Shown: one piece after another, positions 23,813 to 33,159 of the stretch
Layout: every line of letters begins with the position of its first letter
How positions within the stretch are numbered: the stretch's first letter is position 1
Assembly: GCA_029204225.1 (NCBI GenBank)
Contig: CM055094.1
Span: forward strand, 72,101,884-72,165,883
From: Diphasiastrum complanatum
Lineage: Eukaryota > Streptophyta > Lycopodiopsida > Lycopodiales > Lycopodiaceae
Direction: 5' to 3'
DNA length: 64,000 bases
Made by a program: the position numbers and the translations under genes
The notes under the pieces: model-generated
Seen by the model: the letters and a program-made list of their open reading frames with translations, nothing else
What the model was told of the DNA's origin: nothing
The model's database searches: none

Positions 23813-24130
23813 AACTTTTGAACGACAGCTCAGATTGCGACGATTATAGCGCCATTAGAAAGCCTCGACGAGAGCTTTCCAATGACACCAACATGACCCA
23901 CTTTCAAGCTACAGTTAAAAAGATGTTCTCAGTCAAAGTTTTGGCTGGTCAACCATGCTCAAAGGTGATATCAGATTGACCGTTGACTTTGATCGGACAA
24001 AAACTTTGACTAAGAATATATTTTTAATAGTACCTCGAAATTGGGCATGTTGGGTGTCGTTGGAAAGCTTTCGTTGAGGGCTTTCTAATGGCTCTATAAT
24101 CGTGTCAATCTGAGCTGTCATTCAAAAGTT
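23813..24130. repeat. long inverted repeat (hairpin), about 140-base arms
   Basis: The left arm (23,813-23,953) begins AACTTTTGAACGACAGCTCAG. The reverse complement of the right arm (23,987-24,130) begins AACTTTTGAATGACAGCTCAG. Both continue through ATTATAG..CCATTAGAAAGCC and AGCTTTCCAA. Some mismatches and small indels are spread along the arms, and the loop is about 33 bases. It could be a foldback or MITE-type element. A transcript would form a long double-stranded stem. Confidence 0.85.
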
Positions 24131-24389
24131 TCAAATTTTTACAGCCACAAACTATACTATACACGGAATGGTTAACCATCGAATACTGTGGGGGTAGGAC
24201 GGCGGGTAGGAAAAGATTTTATTTTGTATTTTACATTGCAAGAAAGTTGTCATCCTACATGGAAATCCTTATAGGGCCCAAGGTCAAAGCCAATTTTTCT
24301 ATAATGCATACGAGCATACTTTAGCAGAACATTCTCTTTTTCTTGTCCGGACCGTCCATACCGCAACATCCCTTGCTTTTCCATCCCCC

Positions 24390-25400
24390 CGGCCCATGCA
24401 TCCACAACACTATCGACTACATACCCCATGGTATGCCCACGAATGCAACCACCTCCACCAGAATTTGATCTATGCATGCTGCCACCTTCCCCATCTAGTA
24501 AATGACTTATCTCGTGTATATCATAGAACTACTCAAAAAAAGAAAATTGCATATCAAACCTGCCAGAGAAAGAAGATAATGGACCTTCTCTTTAGTGCCT
24601 CATCGAGATCCTTTTGGTACAAATTCCTCCCACGAGCACCTCCACCCCAGATCACAGATCTTAGCACAAGGGTGACCTATACCACATCATTGTACACTGT
24701 CTCTAATCCACCTCCACTTCCCACGCCCTCATCCACGGATACTTTCAATCCATTCTCCCCGAACATGGTAGAAGAGGCCATCAAACAATTGCACTTACAT
24801 AAAACTGAAGACATTGACGAATTATAGGCTAAACTTTTGAAGTATGTTGCTAACATTCTCTCGCCTTTCCTCTTTATCTTATTCAACCGCGCTATCACAT
24901 ATGCATTCCCCTCCCCATGGTCCACAAACCTTATCCATCCTATCCATAAAGGTGGTGATCCCATGAAAGTCGACAACTATCGTACCACCATGATTAGCCA
25001 CCTCTTTGCCAAAGTTTATGGCTCTATTCTTTAGTCAAAGATCAGCGTAGAAATGGACACCAGAGCACTTCATGCCATTAGCCAAGTCAGTTTCTGACCA
25101 GGATATACTACAACAGATCATATTTTCAGCCTGAGATCCCTCTGTACCACATCAGATTATACTAGCAAAGTTTGTTGTCCCTTCCATTCAAACTGACTGC
25201 GGATAGAAGTGGGCCAGTTTCAGGTTTCCTCACACCAGCCAACCATTGAGACCGCCAGATATAGTGGCACCCCGCGAGAGGCTCAGTCACATCTCTGGTA
25301 TGGGTGATATACGTGAAGTACATGATGAGTTCCATTTTCTCTTCAGATGCCCAACTTACTATGTCAAAATTCAAATCACGATAAAATATTAACACTGACA
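24390..25400 (+). pseudogene. L1-type LINE fragment, reverse transcriptase and C-terminus
   Basis: The frame contains the start of a non-LTR reverse transcriptase: NPFSPNMVEEAIKQLHLHKT, then AFPSPWSTNLIHPIHKGGDP, VDNYRTTMISHLFAKVYGSI and a QVSF.PGYTTTDHIFSLR block. From about 25,190 it jumps to the C-terminal region of such proteins (IETARYSGTPREAQS and EFHFLFRCP-like frames), so the polymerase core with its YxDD is deleted. Stops at about 24,828 and 25,035 break the frame. No poly-A tail was seen. Confidence 0.8.
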
Positions 25401-25820
25401 CCTCTTTGTTCTTGAGTTGCCATATGTTGTAGCAATTGTCATGTGTTCCCAAGCCCGACCTCTTATCCTCACAATGATCCTGATTCTTGAATCCTAATTT
25501 CATCCAACCTAATTTTGATTTTCCTAAACCCTAAGTTCTAACTCGTAACCTGGATTCCTATTAACTAGTATCTCCTATCTACAAACTTCTGACTAACTCT
25601 TCTAGAATCTACTCCTATCTCACCCATGACCCCTTGTACCCCTCTCTAGCCTCAACTTTCAAGTTTCAAAAGTTAAGAGCTTAGATTTTAACTCCCTAAT
25701 CTCTCTCACACTTTCTCCCTTGCCACACTCGTTCCCCTCTCTTCTCCTTCTCCATCCCTACTTGCTCTTCTCCTCCTCTCCATCGTAGTCTCCTTCTGTG
25801 AACTAAAGATGACTCGACAA
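25401..25820. other. no gene seen
   Basis: A CT-rich stretch (25,700-25,800) lies between the LINE and copia fragments. It resembles a pyrimidine-rich leader but no element end can be named. Confidence 0.4.
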
Positions 25821-25823
25821 GAT

Positions 25824-26090
25824 TCACCTACGGTACTTTGGTGCGACAATCAGAGTTGTATTAAAATGGCAAAAAATCCAGTTTTTCACAGCAGGACAAA
25901 GCACATTGAAGTACAACAATAGTTCATCAGAGAGAAAATTCAAAGTGATGAAGTGGAGCTTATCTATTGCCTTACAGAAGAACAAGTTGCAGATATCTTT
26001 ACCAAAGGACTTGGCAAAGAAAAATTTCAAAAGTTTAGAGAATTTCTAGGAGTAATAGATAACAAAGTAACCATTAAGGGGGAGCGCCTG
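25824..26090 (+). pseudogene. copia RNase H C-terminus
   Basis: The frame reads LWCDNQSCIKMAKNPVFHSR, TKHIEVQQ followed by a stop, then EEQVADIFTKGLG. This is the end of copia RNase H. A purine tract AAGGGGGAG follows at about 26,079, so the LTR should start near 26,090. Confidence 0.85.
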
Positions 26091-26450
26091 CGTGCTATTA
26101 CAAGGGCCATTCTATTTATAGTAAAATAATTTTCTATTCCTTATGCATATAGGTGGGTGCACTACTAGTAGATTAGGATCTATTTAGTACTTAGTTCATT
26201 TTTGGTCTTTACCAAATATAGGTAGTATTATTAGCAATTAACTTTTGCTATTTTGCTATTTGCTTTAGGCTCTTAGCTTTTCTCATTCATTAGAGAAACT
26301 ATTTAAGTAGGCTGGCACCCCACCACAATTATTCCAATGCGCTAGATCATTGCTCAATTCTCCTATGATCTGAATTCTCTCTACGCTTGGTTTTGTGTGA
26401 GTGCTAGTAGGACTAGTAACTTCATCTAGAATTTGTATTACAAATTCTGA
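26091..26450 (+). repeat. copia LTR after RNase H fragment (ends approximate)
   Basis: The stretch follows a purine tract and contains a TATTTAAGTAGG promoter-like string near 26,302 and a pyrimidine-rich start region. It stops where gypsy integrase sequence begins at about 26,456. No second copy is available to fix the ends. Confidence 0.45.
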
Positions 26451-26455
26451 CAGAT

Positions 26456-27218
26456 ATACCAGCTGGTAAGAGGGAATCCACAGATTTCATAGTGAACCTG
26501 CCTAAGACCCAGAAGGGTCATGACGCTATTTGGGTCACAGTTGATCGGTTGTCCAAAATGGGCCACTTTATTCTGACCAAAACACTCGTCAGAGCTCCAG
26601 CGTTAGCAAGGTTGTTTATAGAAGGACTATTTAAATTATATGGTCTTCCTTCCGGCATAATCAGCGACTGGGATAGTAAGTTTGATGGAAACTTTTGGAG
26701 AGCAGTATTCCATCACCTACATACCAAAATAAATATGGGTACTACAGACCATCCACAGATGGACGGTCAAACAGAAAGAGTAAAATAGGTGCTGGAGGAT
26801 ATGCTTCGTGCATACGTCAACAAAAAGCAAACCACCTGGGAAGGGTATCTCCCATTGTTTGAGTTTGCTTATAACAGTACCAAACATTCAGCAACGGGAT
26901 ACAGCCCATTTATGTTGATGTATGGTTTTCAGCCATGATCACCCACAACTATAGGGTTTAAGAATGAAAAAGTTGAAGCAGCCAGAAACTTTTTAGAGGA
27001 CCTAAACCAAATGATAGAACATGCTAAGTGTAGCATCAGACAATCCCAAGATCATGCCAGACATTATGCAGATCCGCATAGATGGGATGTGCAATTCTCT
27101 CTTGGTGAGAAAGTCTACTTCTGAGTCCCATTATCTAAAACCCTCAAAACATGAGAGTGTGTGTGCTAAGCTATTTCCTAGGTATTGTAGTCCATTTACC
27201 ATTAGTAGGAAACTAGGC
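26456..27218 (+). pseudogene. gypsy integrase fragment
   Basis: The core reads TDFIVNLPKTQKGHDAIWV, then VTVDRLSKMGHFI, DWDSKFDGNFWRAVF and MDGQTERVK, with TAG replacing a Gln codon after it. The C-terminal half (FAYNSTKHSATGYSPFMLMY) is in another frame. It is a sister of the integrase at 21,768-22,915. It ends abruptly at 27,218, exactly where the TRIM LTR starts. Confidence 0.9.
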
Positions 27219-27248
27219 TGTTAGAAATCCATAAATCATAATATGGAT

Positions 27249-27320
27249 GGACAGACTAGGATTCGAACCCAGGACCTCCCTCATACCGGATGGGATGCCC
27301 TATCACTGAGCTATCCGCCC
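27249..27320 (-). other. tRNA-like unit in the 3' LTR of the TRIM
   Basis: Read on the minus strand it begins GGGCGGATAGCTCAG and ends GGTTCGAATCCTAGTCTGTCC-like. The acceptor arms GGGCGGA and the final seven bases can pair (with G-U), the D stem is GCTC/GGGC-like, and the T arm carries GGTTCGAATCC, a perfect pol III B box. The A box reads TAGCTCAGTGA. The anticodon stem has only four good pairs and an enlarged loop, so no anticodon can be given and it is not a working tRNA. Confidence 0.8.
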
Positions 27321-27465
27321 TGTTTGATAGTTCTCTCTAGAGTGTGGATTGATATTCCAACACCCCCCCTCAAGCCACACTTGGTTGGGGTCCTAGCTGT
27401 CACCTCCCCCACAACTTGGGCAACCTAACCATGGCTTTGACACCATGAACTGTTAGGTCTAACTT

Positions 27466-27478
27466 GGCTCTGATACCA
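27466..27478 (-). other. primer-binding site, initiator Met tRNA
   Basis: The minus strand reads TGGTATCAGAGCC immediately after the LTR terminus TTTCTAACA. This is the standard primer site of plant LTR elements and sets the orientation of the TRIM. Confidence 0.9.
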
Positions 27479-27508
27479 TGTTAGAAATCCATAAATCATA
27501 ATATGGAT

Positions 27509-27580
27509 GGACAAATTAGGATTCGAACCCATGACCTCCCTTATACTGGATGGGATGCTCTACCACTGAGCTATCCGCCC
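27509..27580 (-). other. tRNA-like unit in the 5' LTR of the TRIM
   Basis: This is the second copy, with A box TAGCTCAGTGG (27,563-27,573) and B box GGTTCGAATCC (27,519-27,529), both matching the pol III consensus. The D stem GCTC/GAGC is perfect. The anticodon arm pairs TCCC with GGGA around an 11-base loop. Both copies keep the boxes despite other substitutions. Confidence 0.82.
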
Positions 27581-27589
27581 TGTTTGATA

Positions 27590-28478
27590 ATACACCATTG
27601 ATGCTCTAAATACTATGAATTTTCCACCATTGATTATTTAACAAGTATCTCAAAAGCTTTGATTTGTTCAATTTTAATGACCAAATTCATCAAAACCACA
27701 ATAACCAACTGATCGGTGTTCCACCGATTTGAAAAGGAGAAAACCGGAAAAACACAATTTAATAACATTTAATGGGAGTACCAATACTCCAGAGTTAATT
27801 GGTTTAAATAGCATCGTACCAAGGAATTCAATTCCTAAAGTCGGTATATGCCTAACAACTCTACCATTACCATCGTTTCTCAATATTGGTTAAGAATGAT
27901 TTATTCAAAACCACTGATTTGAACAACTTGACTTCGGAAACTGAGGTACAAAGGTTCCACACAAATTTTGGGCTTATTGGAAGATGTCCTTGTAATCCAG
28001 TTGACTAACAAATAAAGTCTTATTACATGCATATTGTTCCTTGGGAAATCCCTATTCGGGAGGCAATATCCAAACCACGATTTAAATTTTGACGACCTAG
28101 CACCAGGAAACCAAAATTCCACAGATTGGGTGCTAGTACTTTGAGTTCGAAAATCTAATTTCGAACTAACATCAAAGTTACAACTTGTCAAAACTTTAAA
28201 ACCCAATGGTCACTCGGCATGTATGTAGACCGTTACTCCTTACAACCATGTCATGCATGTCAAAAAGCCCTATAGAAATGTGGCCCAACCCCAAACTCGG
28301 CAGATATTAGGGCGCCTATTGACATGCAGGTTATTATTGATTTCAGTCAAATTGACGTCAAGATTGCAATCTTTCGCCATCAATCCGCGCATGCAGTAAT
28401 TTTTTGTGCATGTTTCGAGTAGCTTCAAAGGGAATGGCCGGAGTTTTATTTGAATCTTAATAGCTTTTGACAATGCCA
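27590..28478. other. no gene seen
   Basis: The sequence is AT-rich. It has an open frame on the minus strand at 27,901-28,206 without motif. It separates the TRIM from the P450 relic and could be upstream intron or flank of that relic. Confidence 0.4.
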
Positions 28479-28481
28479 ATG

Positions 28482-28625
28482 GAGGCAAAAAAAAGTGTAA
28501 AAGAGATCGATGAGTTTGTCTACAAAGTTATACACAACAGAAGATCTGAAATACAGGCTAGCCGTGCATTTCAGAATTAGTCAGATGTAAGTTCCATCTT
28601 CGTTTTATCTTATGTATGAACACTT

Positions 28626-28662
<37 letters not shown>

Positions 28663-29145
28663 AGTTTCTGACTGTACTTCCATGATATGTGTGTAATTTG
28701 GCATTCAATACCTAGAGCAGTACATGAAGTCGCACTTCTGGTCAAGCTTCATTGAACTAGGTGAGGATCCAGCAAATCAAATCAACGACAAGGCTCTCAA
28801 AGATATCGTACTCGACCTTTTTCGTAGCAGGATGAGATACCACCACTGCCACTCTTTCCTGGCTCCTTATAAACATGATGGGCCTACATCCAGACATGGC
28901 TGAGAGGGTCCTTGAAGAACTGAAGGAGTTCAAACAGAGCCAGGAGTTAGGAAACTTGGAAAATAGCATAGTAGCAAATCAACAAAGCTTCAATGAATCA
29001 CTAACAAAGTTTATAGATCTAGAGCGTCTGGATTACGAAATGCTTGTGATGTTAACTTACCTGCATGCAACTCTGACTGAGATGCTGCGATTGTATCCCG
29101 CAGTACCATATGTTGATGTATTAACAAACTCTACATATTATCCTT
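28482..29145 (+). pseudogene. cytochrome P450 pseudogene fragment, CYP704/CYP86-like
   Basis: Such enzymes hydroxylate fatty acids at the ER. Exon 1 piece (28,482-28,586) reads KKSVKEIDEFVYKVIHNRR, with a TAG near its end, before a good donor GTAAGT. After an intron holding a (GA)n repeat, exon 2 starts at about 28,720 with SFIELGEDPANQINDKALKD. Following a frameshift comes the I-helix motif AG-stop-DTTTATLSW, where AGRDTT would be expected (CGA to TGA), then MMGLHPDMAERVLEELKEF. The K helix ExxR appears in TEMLRLYPAVP. The heme-binding Cys region is absent. Only the middle third of the protein is present, so it is a relic. Confidence 0.88.
28628..28658. repeat. (GA)n microsatellite in P450 intron
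   Basis: About 15 GA units lie within the intron between the two P450 exon pieces. Confidence 0.95.
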
Positions 29146-29149
29146 AATT

Positions 29150-30779
29150 TTAGAAATTGTTCAATTCCTTTTTCTCTATCGTATGCGATTCCCGAATCAT
29201 ATTGCAGTTCCAACATCTGTGTGGATTTTGTACTTGAGATTGCGAACAAGTACCAACACTATACTTGTTCACGTCAGGGAATCTAATTATAATTGTTTGC
29301 GGCTAAAATCTTTTGCTCCTCTAGATGAAAAGCAAACATCGGAATCACCTGGCCCTTTCTCGTCTCAGGATATTCTGGTCATCTATCCATGACATTTGAA
29401 TGAAAAAAAGTCTGTTCTCATTTAGACTTTAGTCTTTGCAGGCTAAAAAGTTCGGTTATTTATGTGTTTTCTCTTTTGATATTGCTTAATTTTCAAGATA
29501 TCTAAAATTCAAGCTTTTCTCTTTTGATATTGTTTAATCTTCAGGATATTTAAAATTCAAGAGCAAAAATTTAAAACTTATAGTGGAGAAGGAGAACCTA
29601 GATTTTATTGCAGTTATGATTACGATGTTTGAAAGCATATGAAATTGAGAAGCTCTTTTTGTAAACGTATGACCTGTTTCACACAATAATATGAATAAGT
29701 ACTATGACTATCCCTTGGTTTCTTGGTTAGTCTAAACATTGTCATCACCAATTTAATGGGTTTTCGTATGAATTAATTTACAAGGCTTAGCTTAGTGGAC
29801 ATGTTGAGCTGCCATGTCCTTGATAGTATCTCATCCTACTAAAATAGAGGTGCTTATGCAGAGAAGAATTAAGTCAAGTGACATCTCCATCGATAGGCCT
29901 GAGAACTAGGAGCTCCTCATAGAACAAACTATATTGCAAATTCTTCGAGTCAATTATGATAATATAGATGTGTCTAGAAGGTCATAAAAACTGATTTTTT
30001 ATGAATAACCTGAGCAATAAACACAAATAAGGCGTCCTTATCGTACATATCAAAGGTAATTTCTTGTTAATATCTGGAAGTGTTATCGGACTAATCTTTG
30101 AACTAGCCTTGGCGAAAGCTCACTTTCAATGGAGGTGCCTTTGATAGGAAGCACATAGTCAAAATAGCACTTCGTTCAACCATTTATGGCTTTCTCACTT
30201 TTGGTTTTCTAAAAACAATATGGTGTTTCACTAAAACCAAATGTGTAGGTTTGTGCGGTTTATTAGGTGCACTAATGTGTCCTTTTGTAAGAATTCAAAT
30301 AACCTAGAGTATCTTACATTTCTAAAAAAATGGCAAAAGAGCCTTTGTTAGGTGTGCATAACATTCTAAATTACTAATGCTTTTGGAGAAGGTAGTTTCT
30401 AGAAATGAAGCTTTATTGTATTGTGCCACGCTTACACAGGTATTCTTGGATGAAAGTATACTTCCAACACCCTTATCAATGCCCAACAACACTAGATAAG
30501 CAAATTATTATTCTATCTGATGTGAAGCTTTTTTCTTACAAATTTGATTTGGTTTTGCATAAATCATGCTTTTGAAGTGGCTAGTTTAAGTTCTTTGTTT
30601 GCAAGTATTCTGCTGCAATCGAGCAATAAGGTTTTACTAACTATTGAAGCACATATTACCAGCAGCTTAATGCAGATTACCTCACAGTTGATAGTAGCCT
30701 CTGATTTACAATAGGAACTTTTTATCCTCTAGATTCAATGAACAAAATCTACAATAATATGTACTGGATATGTACTGGT
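29150..30779. other. no gene seen
   Basis: This AT-rich stretch holds no domain or element end that I can name. A 69-codon frame at 29,183-29,392 just after the P450 relic shows no P450 heme-binding motif. A short near-duplicate TTTTCTCTTTTGATATTG occurs at about 29,468 and 29,515. Confidence 0.45.
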
Positions 30780-31536
30780 TGTTGAAATCCAATAGGTTCA
30801 CACGTGTGGGAAAACCAATTGCAAGTGTGAATGATCTTATTATGCTTTGTGTTTAGCACATAAACTGATTCTAGATTGAATATCAAGATCTAGATCAAGA
30901 ATTTGTGACTAAAACACAATCTAGCATACTAGTAATCAAAGAATGGTTACTTTCACTATCAAATGAAGAAAGTACAAAGAAATTAATGCATTAGCATAGC
31001 CTCCTCCTCGAGTTAGAGAGAGAGTTCAAAATTCAAGCATACAAGGTAACAGATCCAAATTGACAAGAAATGGCTCCAATGCTTGGTTCATCATCAAAAA
31101 TTGTGAGAGAACTCTCATACATTTATGGTGAATGGATTAGCTTGTGGTAGAGCTAGCATTCATCTACCTTCTTCCACATCAGAAAGTGAAAACTAACAAA
31201 CTAATGACATATGTCACTTTACATGCATATCTATCTTCCTACTTTTACCATGTGGCAATTTCTAAACTAGAATTGTCCAAATCACTATGCATGTGTCCAT
31301 TACACTTTGTGCATGCCTTGCATTCACTTTGGAACACTTACAATATTTGCATGTAATATGACTCGAGTTTCTACAAGCTCATATTTGGCATATCTAAGCC
31401 TACAATCTATATGCATGCTGTACTTGACCAACTAGACTTCATATAATCCATGTAGTTCAAATTTTCTCTAGGCCAAATTTGGCATTTGCAATAAGAAACA
31501 TTACATACATGTAGAAAAAAAATTTCTATTTCAACA
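30780..31536 (-). repeat. copia LTR, 757 bp, both ends defined
   Basis: The LTR is bounded by TGTTGAAAT at 30,780 and ATTTCAACA ending at 31,536, a perfect terminal inverted repeat of at least nine bases. On the minus strand it follows an RNase H frame and a short purine tract (TTTTTAGGAG), so it is the 3' LTR of the relic at 31,540-32,340. Its length fits copia elements. Confidence 0.82.
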
Positions 31537-31539
31537 CTC

Positions 31540-32340
31540 CTAAAAATTAATCTATGTTGACATAAATATGGACCTTGGAATCAATCCAAGATTGGCTCTA
31601 TGCTTGATGAAGGAATTTTTGCTCAAAGGTTTGGTGAGCAAATCTGCAATACATGCTGATGTGTCAATGTGCTCCAAATAGATTTCCCCTCCAGTGAGTT
31701 TCACTCTCACAAAGTGATGTGCAACTTCGATGTGTTTGCTCCTTGCATGAAATATTGGGTTGTTGGCAGGGGCTTGTGCTGAAATATTGTCACACATGAT
31801 CAAAGGTATATCGTCTTCCTTGATAGTCTTTAGCTCCAAAAGCAACCTCTTGATCCAAAGTACTACCTTTGTAGTAGTAGTAAGTGCTTTATATTCAGAT
31901 GCTGATCACTCGACATGGGTGATCAAGGGATTAGACTCAACTATTTTCAAATCTACTATGAATGAGATCTAATGACTTAGAGGATCTAGTAGAAGAGTTA
32001 GCAAATGGTTGCTTGTGAGCCTTTGAGAATAGCCTCCTTTGCTTAAATCTGTTTACAATGCAAGTATCATAATAGAGCAAACACCTTCCTTAAAATGAAC
32101 ATCTAAACCACTATCCACTAGTTGCCCAACACCAAGCAAGCTCCTAGTAAGATTAGAAACATAGAGTACATTTTCTATATCCAATCTTTTAGAGGATCTA
32201 AGACTTAAAGAGATCCAAGACTAGCCTCACTCTCAATCCACCATGTGTCATTGGAGTTGCTCTTGCTTGTTGGTGTAGATGCCATCGAGGATGAATCAAC
32301 TTCATCCTCATAATCCTCAATGGTAAGATTGTCTTGCTTA
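31540..32340 (-). pseudogene. copia relic, protease region fused to RNase H
   Basis: On the minus strand the start shows DTWWIESEAS, a decayed form of the D(S/T)GA protease region, then ITNLTRSLLGVGQLVDSGLD of the GAG-pre-integrase approach. It then jumps directly to RNase H at about 31,975 (ESNPLITHVE, ASEYKALTTTT, CDNISAQAPANNPIFHARSK, IADLLTKPLSK). Integrase and reverse transcriptase are deleted. The RNase H frame of 97 codons is open to its natural stop. Confidence 0.85.
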
Positions 32341-32406
32341 CTCTCATCTACACTCTCAATCTTTCATTTCTTTTCACTCCTCTCCACTCTTTTCTCAATC
32401 TCTTCA

Positions 32407-32518
<112 letters not shown>

Positions 32519-32648
32519 CTTTCACTCTCCAATTTCCAATCTCTCTTTCTCTTTCACACACTCTTTCACACCTCCTTTTCATTTTTCACACATTTAAAAG
32601 TTTGCTTTTCTTTTTCACTCTCTAACACATCTCTCTCTCTTTCTCACA

Positions 32649-32685
<37 letters not shown>

Positions 32686-32760
32686 TTTCATTTTTTCATT
32701 TTTCACATTTGATATCTTTCCAAGTTCTTTTCAGAACTTCATATCTTTCTCTCAATAGTC

Positions 32761-33024
32761 ATGTCTACTAGTGGTAGCGGAACATCAAGGAGGAGGCCAA
32801 GGTCCTCTTCCGGTGGAAGAGGACAAGCCTCAGGATCAGATTCCGATCGAGTGCGAGATTTTTATACTATGCTATCTCCCGAGGAAAGGCAAAGGATGAA
32901 AGCCCTTTGTCTTTCTGATGGAGAATCCGATCAACAAGATCGTCGATTTGTTTCCACGCAGATTCAAAATTTGAATCTATCCGAGCCCCCTCCCCCCCAA
33001 TCTGTTTGGAAGAAGAGCCGGTGA
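32761..33024 (+). CDS. small Ser/Arg-rich ORF, hypothetical
   Basis: The 87-codon frame starts with ATG after a pyrimidine-rich 350-base leader, which resembles a plant 5' untranslated region. The N-terminus is Ser/Gly/Arg-rich (TSRRRPRSSSGGRGQAS), the middle is helical and charged (DFYTMLSPEERQRMKALC), and the end is Pro-rich. It ends at a TGA, after which another frame runs into GCCACGCG repeats. It could be the first exon of a gene or of a transposon protein such as a second CACTA product. I do not recognise it. Confidence 0.4.
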   Translation: MSTSGSGTSRRRPRSSSGGRGQASGSDSDRVRDFYTMLSPEERQRMKALCLSDGESDQQDRRFVSTQIQNLNLSEPPPPQSVWKKSR

Positions 33025-33039
33025 TGGAAAACTTAGGCG

Positions 33040-33158
33040 GCGTGGCAGTGCCACGCGTTCATTGCCACGCAGTTTGCCATGCAATTGCCACGGACATTGC
33101 CACGCGAGCGCCGTCGGGTCAAATCTGGTCCCCGTCTTATGTGCGTGGCAATGGGCCT
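33040..33158. repeat. cluster of GCCACGCG-type repeats
   Basis: At least six copies of (T)GCCACGCG or its variants and complement lie within 120 bases (GTGGCAGTGCCACGCG, TTGCCACGCAG, TTGCCATGCAATTGCCACGG, TTGCCACGCGAG, GCGTGGCAATG). The same motif forms the palindrome cluster at 43,806-44,203 beside the CACTA transposase, so this may be the end of another CACTA element. Confidence 0.6.
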
Positions 33159-33159
33159 A

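Larger units (their letters stand above)
27219..27589 (-). mobile_element. TRIM-type miniature LTR retrotransposon with tRNA-like LTR
   Basis: On the minus strand the order is a 5' LTR remnant (27,479-27,589), the initiator-Met primer site TGGTATCAGAGCC (27,466-27,478), about 116 bases of internal DNA with no ORF, a purine tract GAGGGGGGG, and a full 3' LTR of 144 bases (27,219-27,362) bounded by TGTTGGAAT and TTTCTAACA. The two LTRs differ at 7 of the 111 shared bases. These are exactly the parts of a terminal-repeat retrotransposon in miniature. The 5' LTR has lost about its first 33 bases. Each LTR contains a 72-base tRNA-like unit with pol III A and B boxes. The element relies on enzymes from other LTR elements. 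Confidence 0.88.

Noticed and set aside
25162-25503. Open frame of 113 codons on the minus strand
   Set aside because: It is antisense to the LINE C-terminal region and has no motif.
27249-27580. Two tRNA genes on the minus strand
   Set aside because: The anticodon stem has only four good pairs and an oversized loop, and both copies sit at the same place within paired LTRs, so they are parts of the TRIM, not working tRNA genes.
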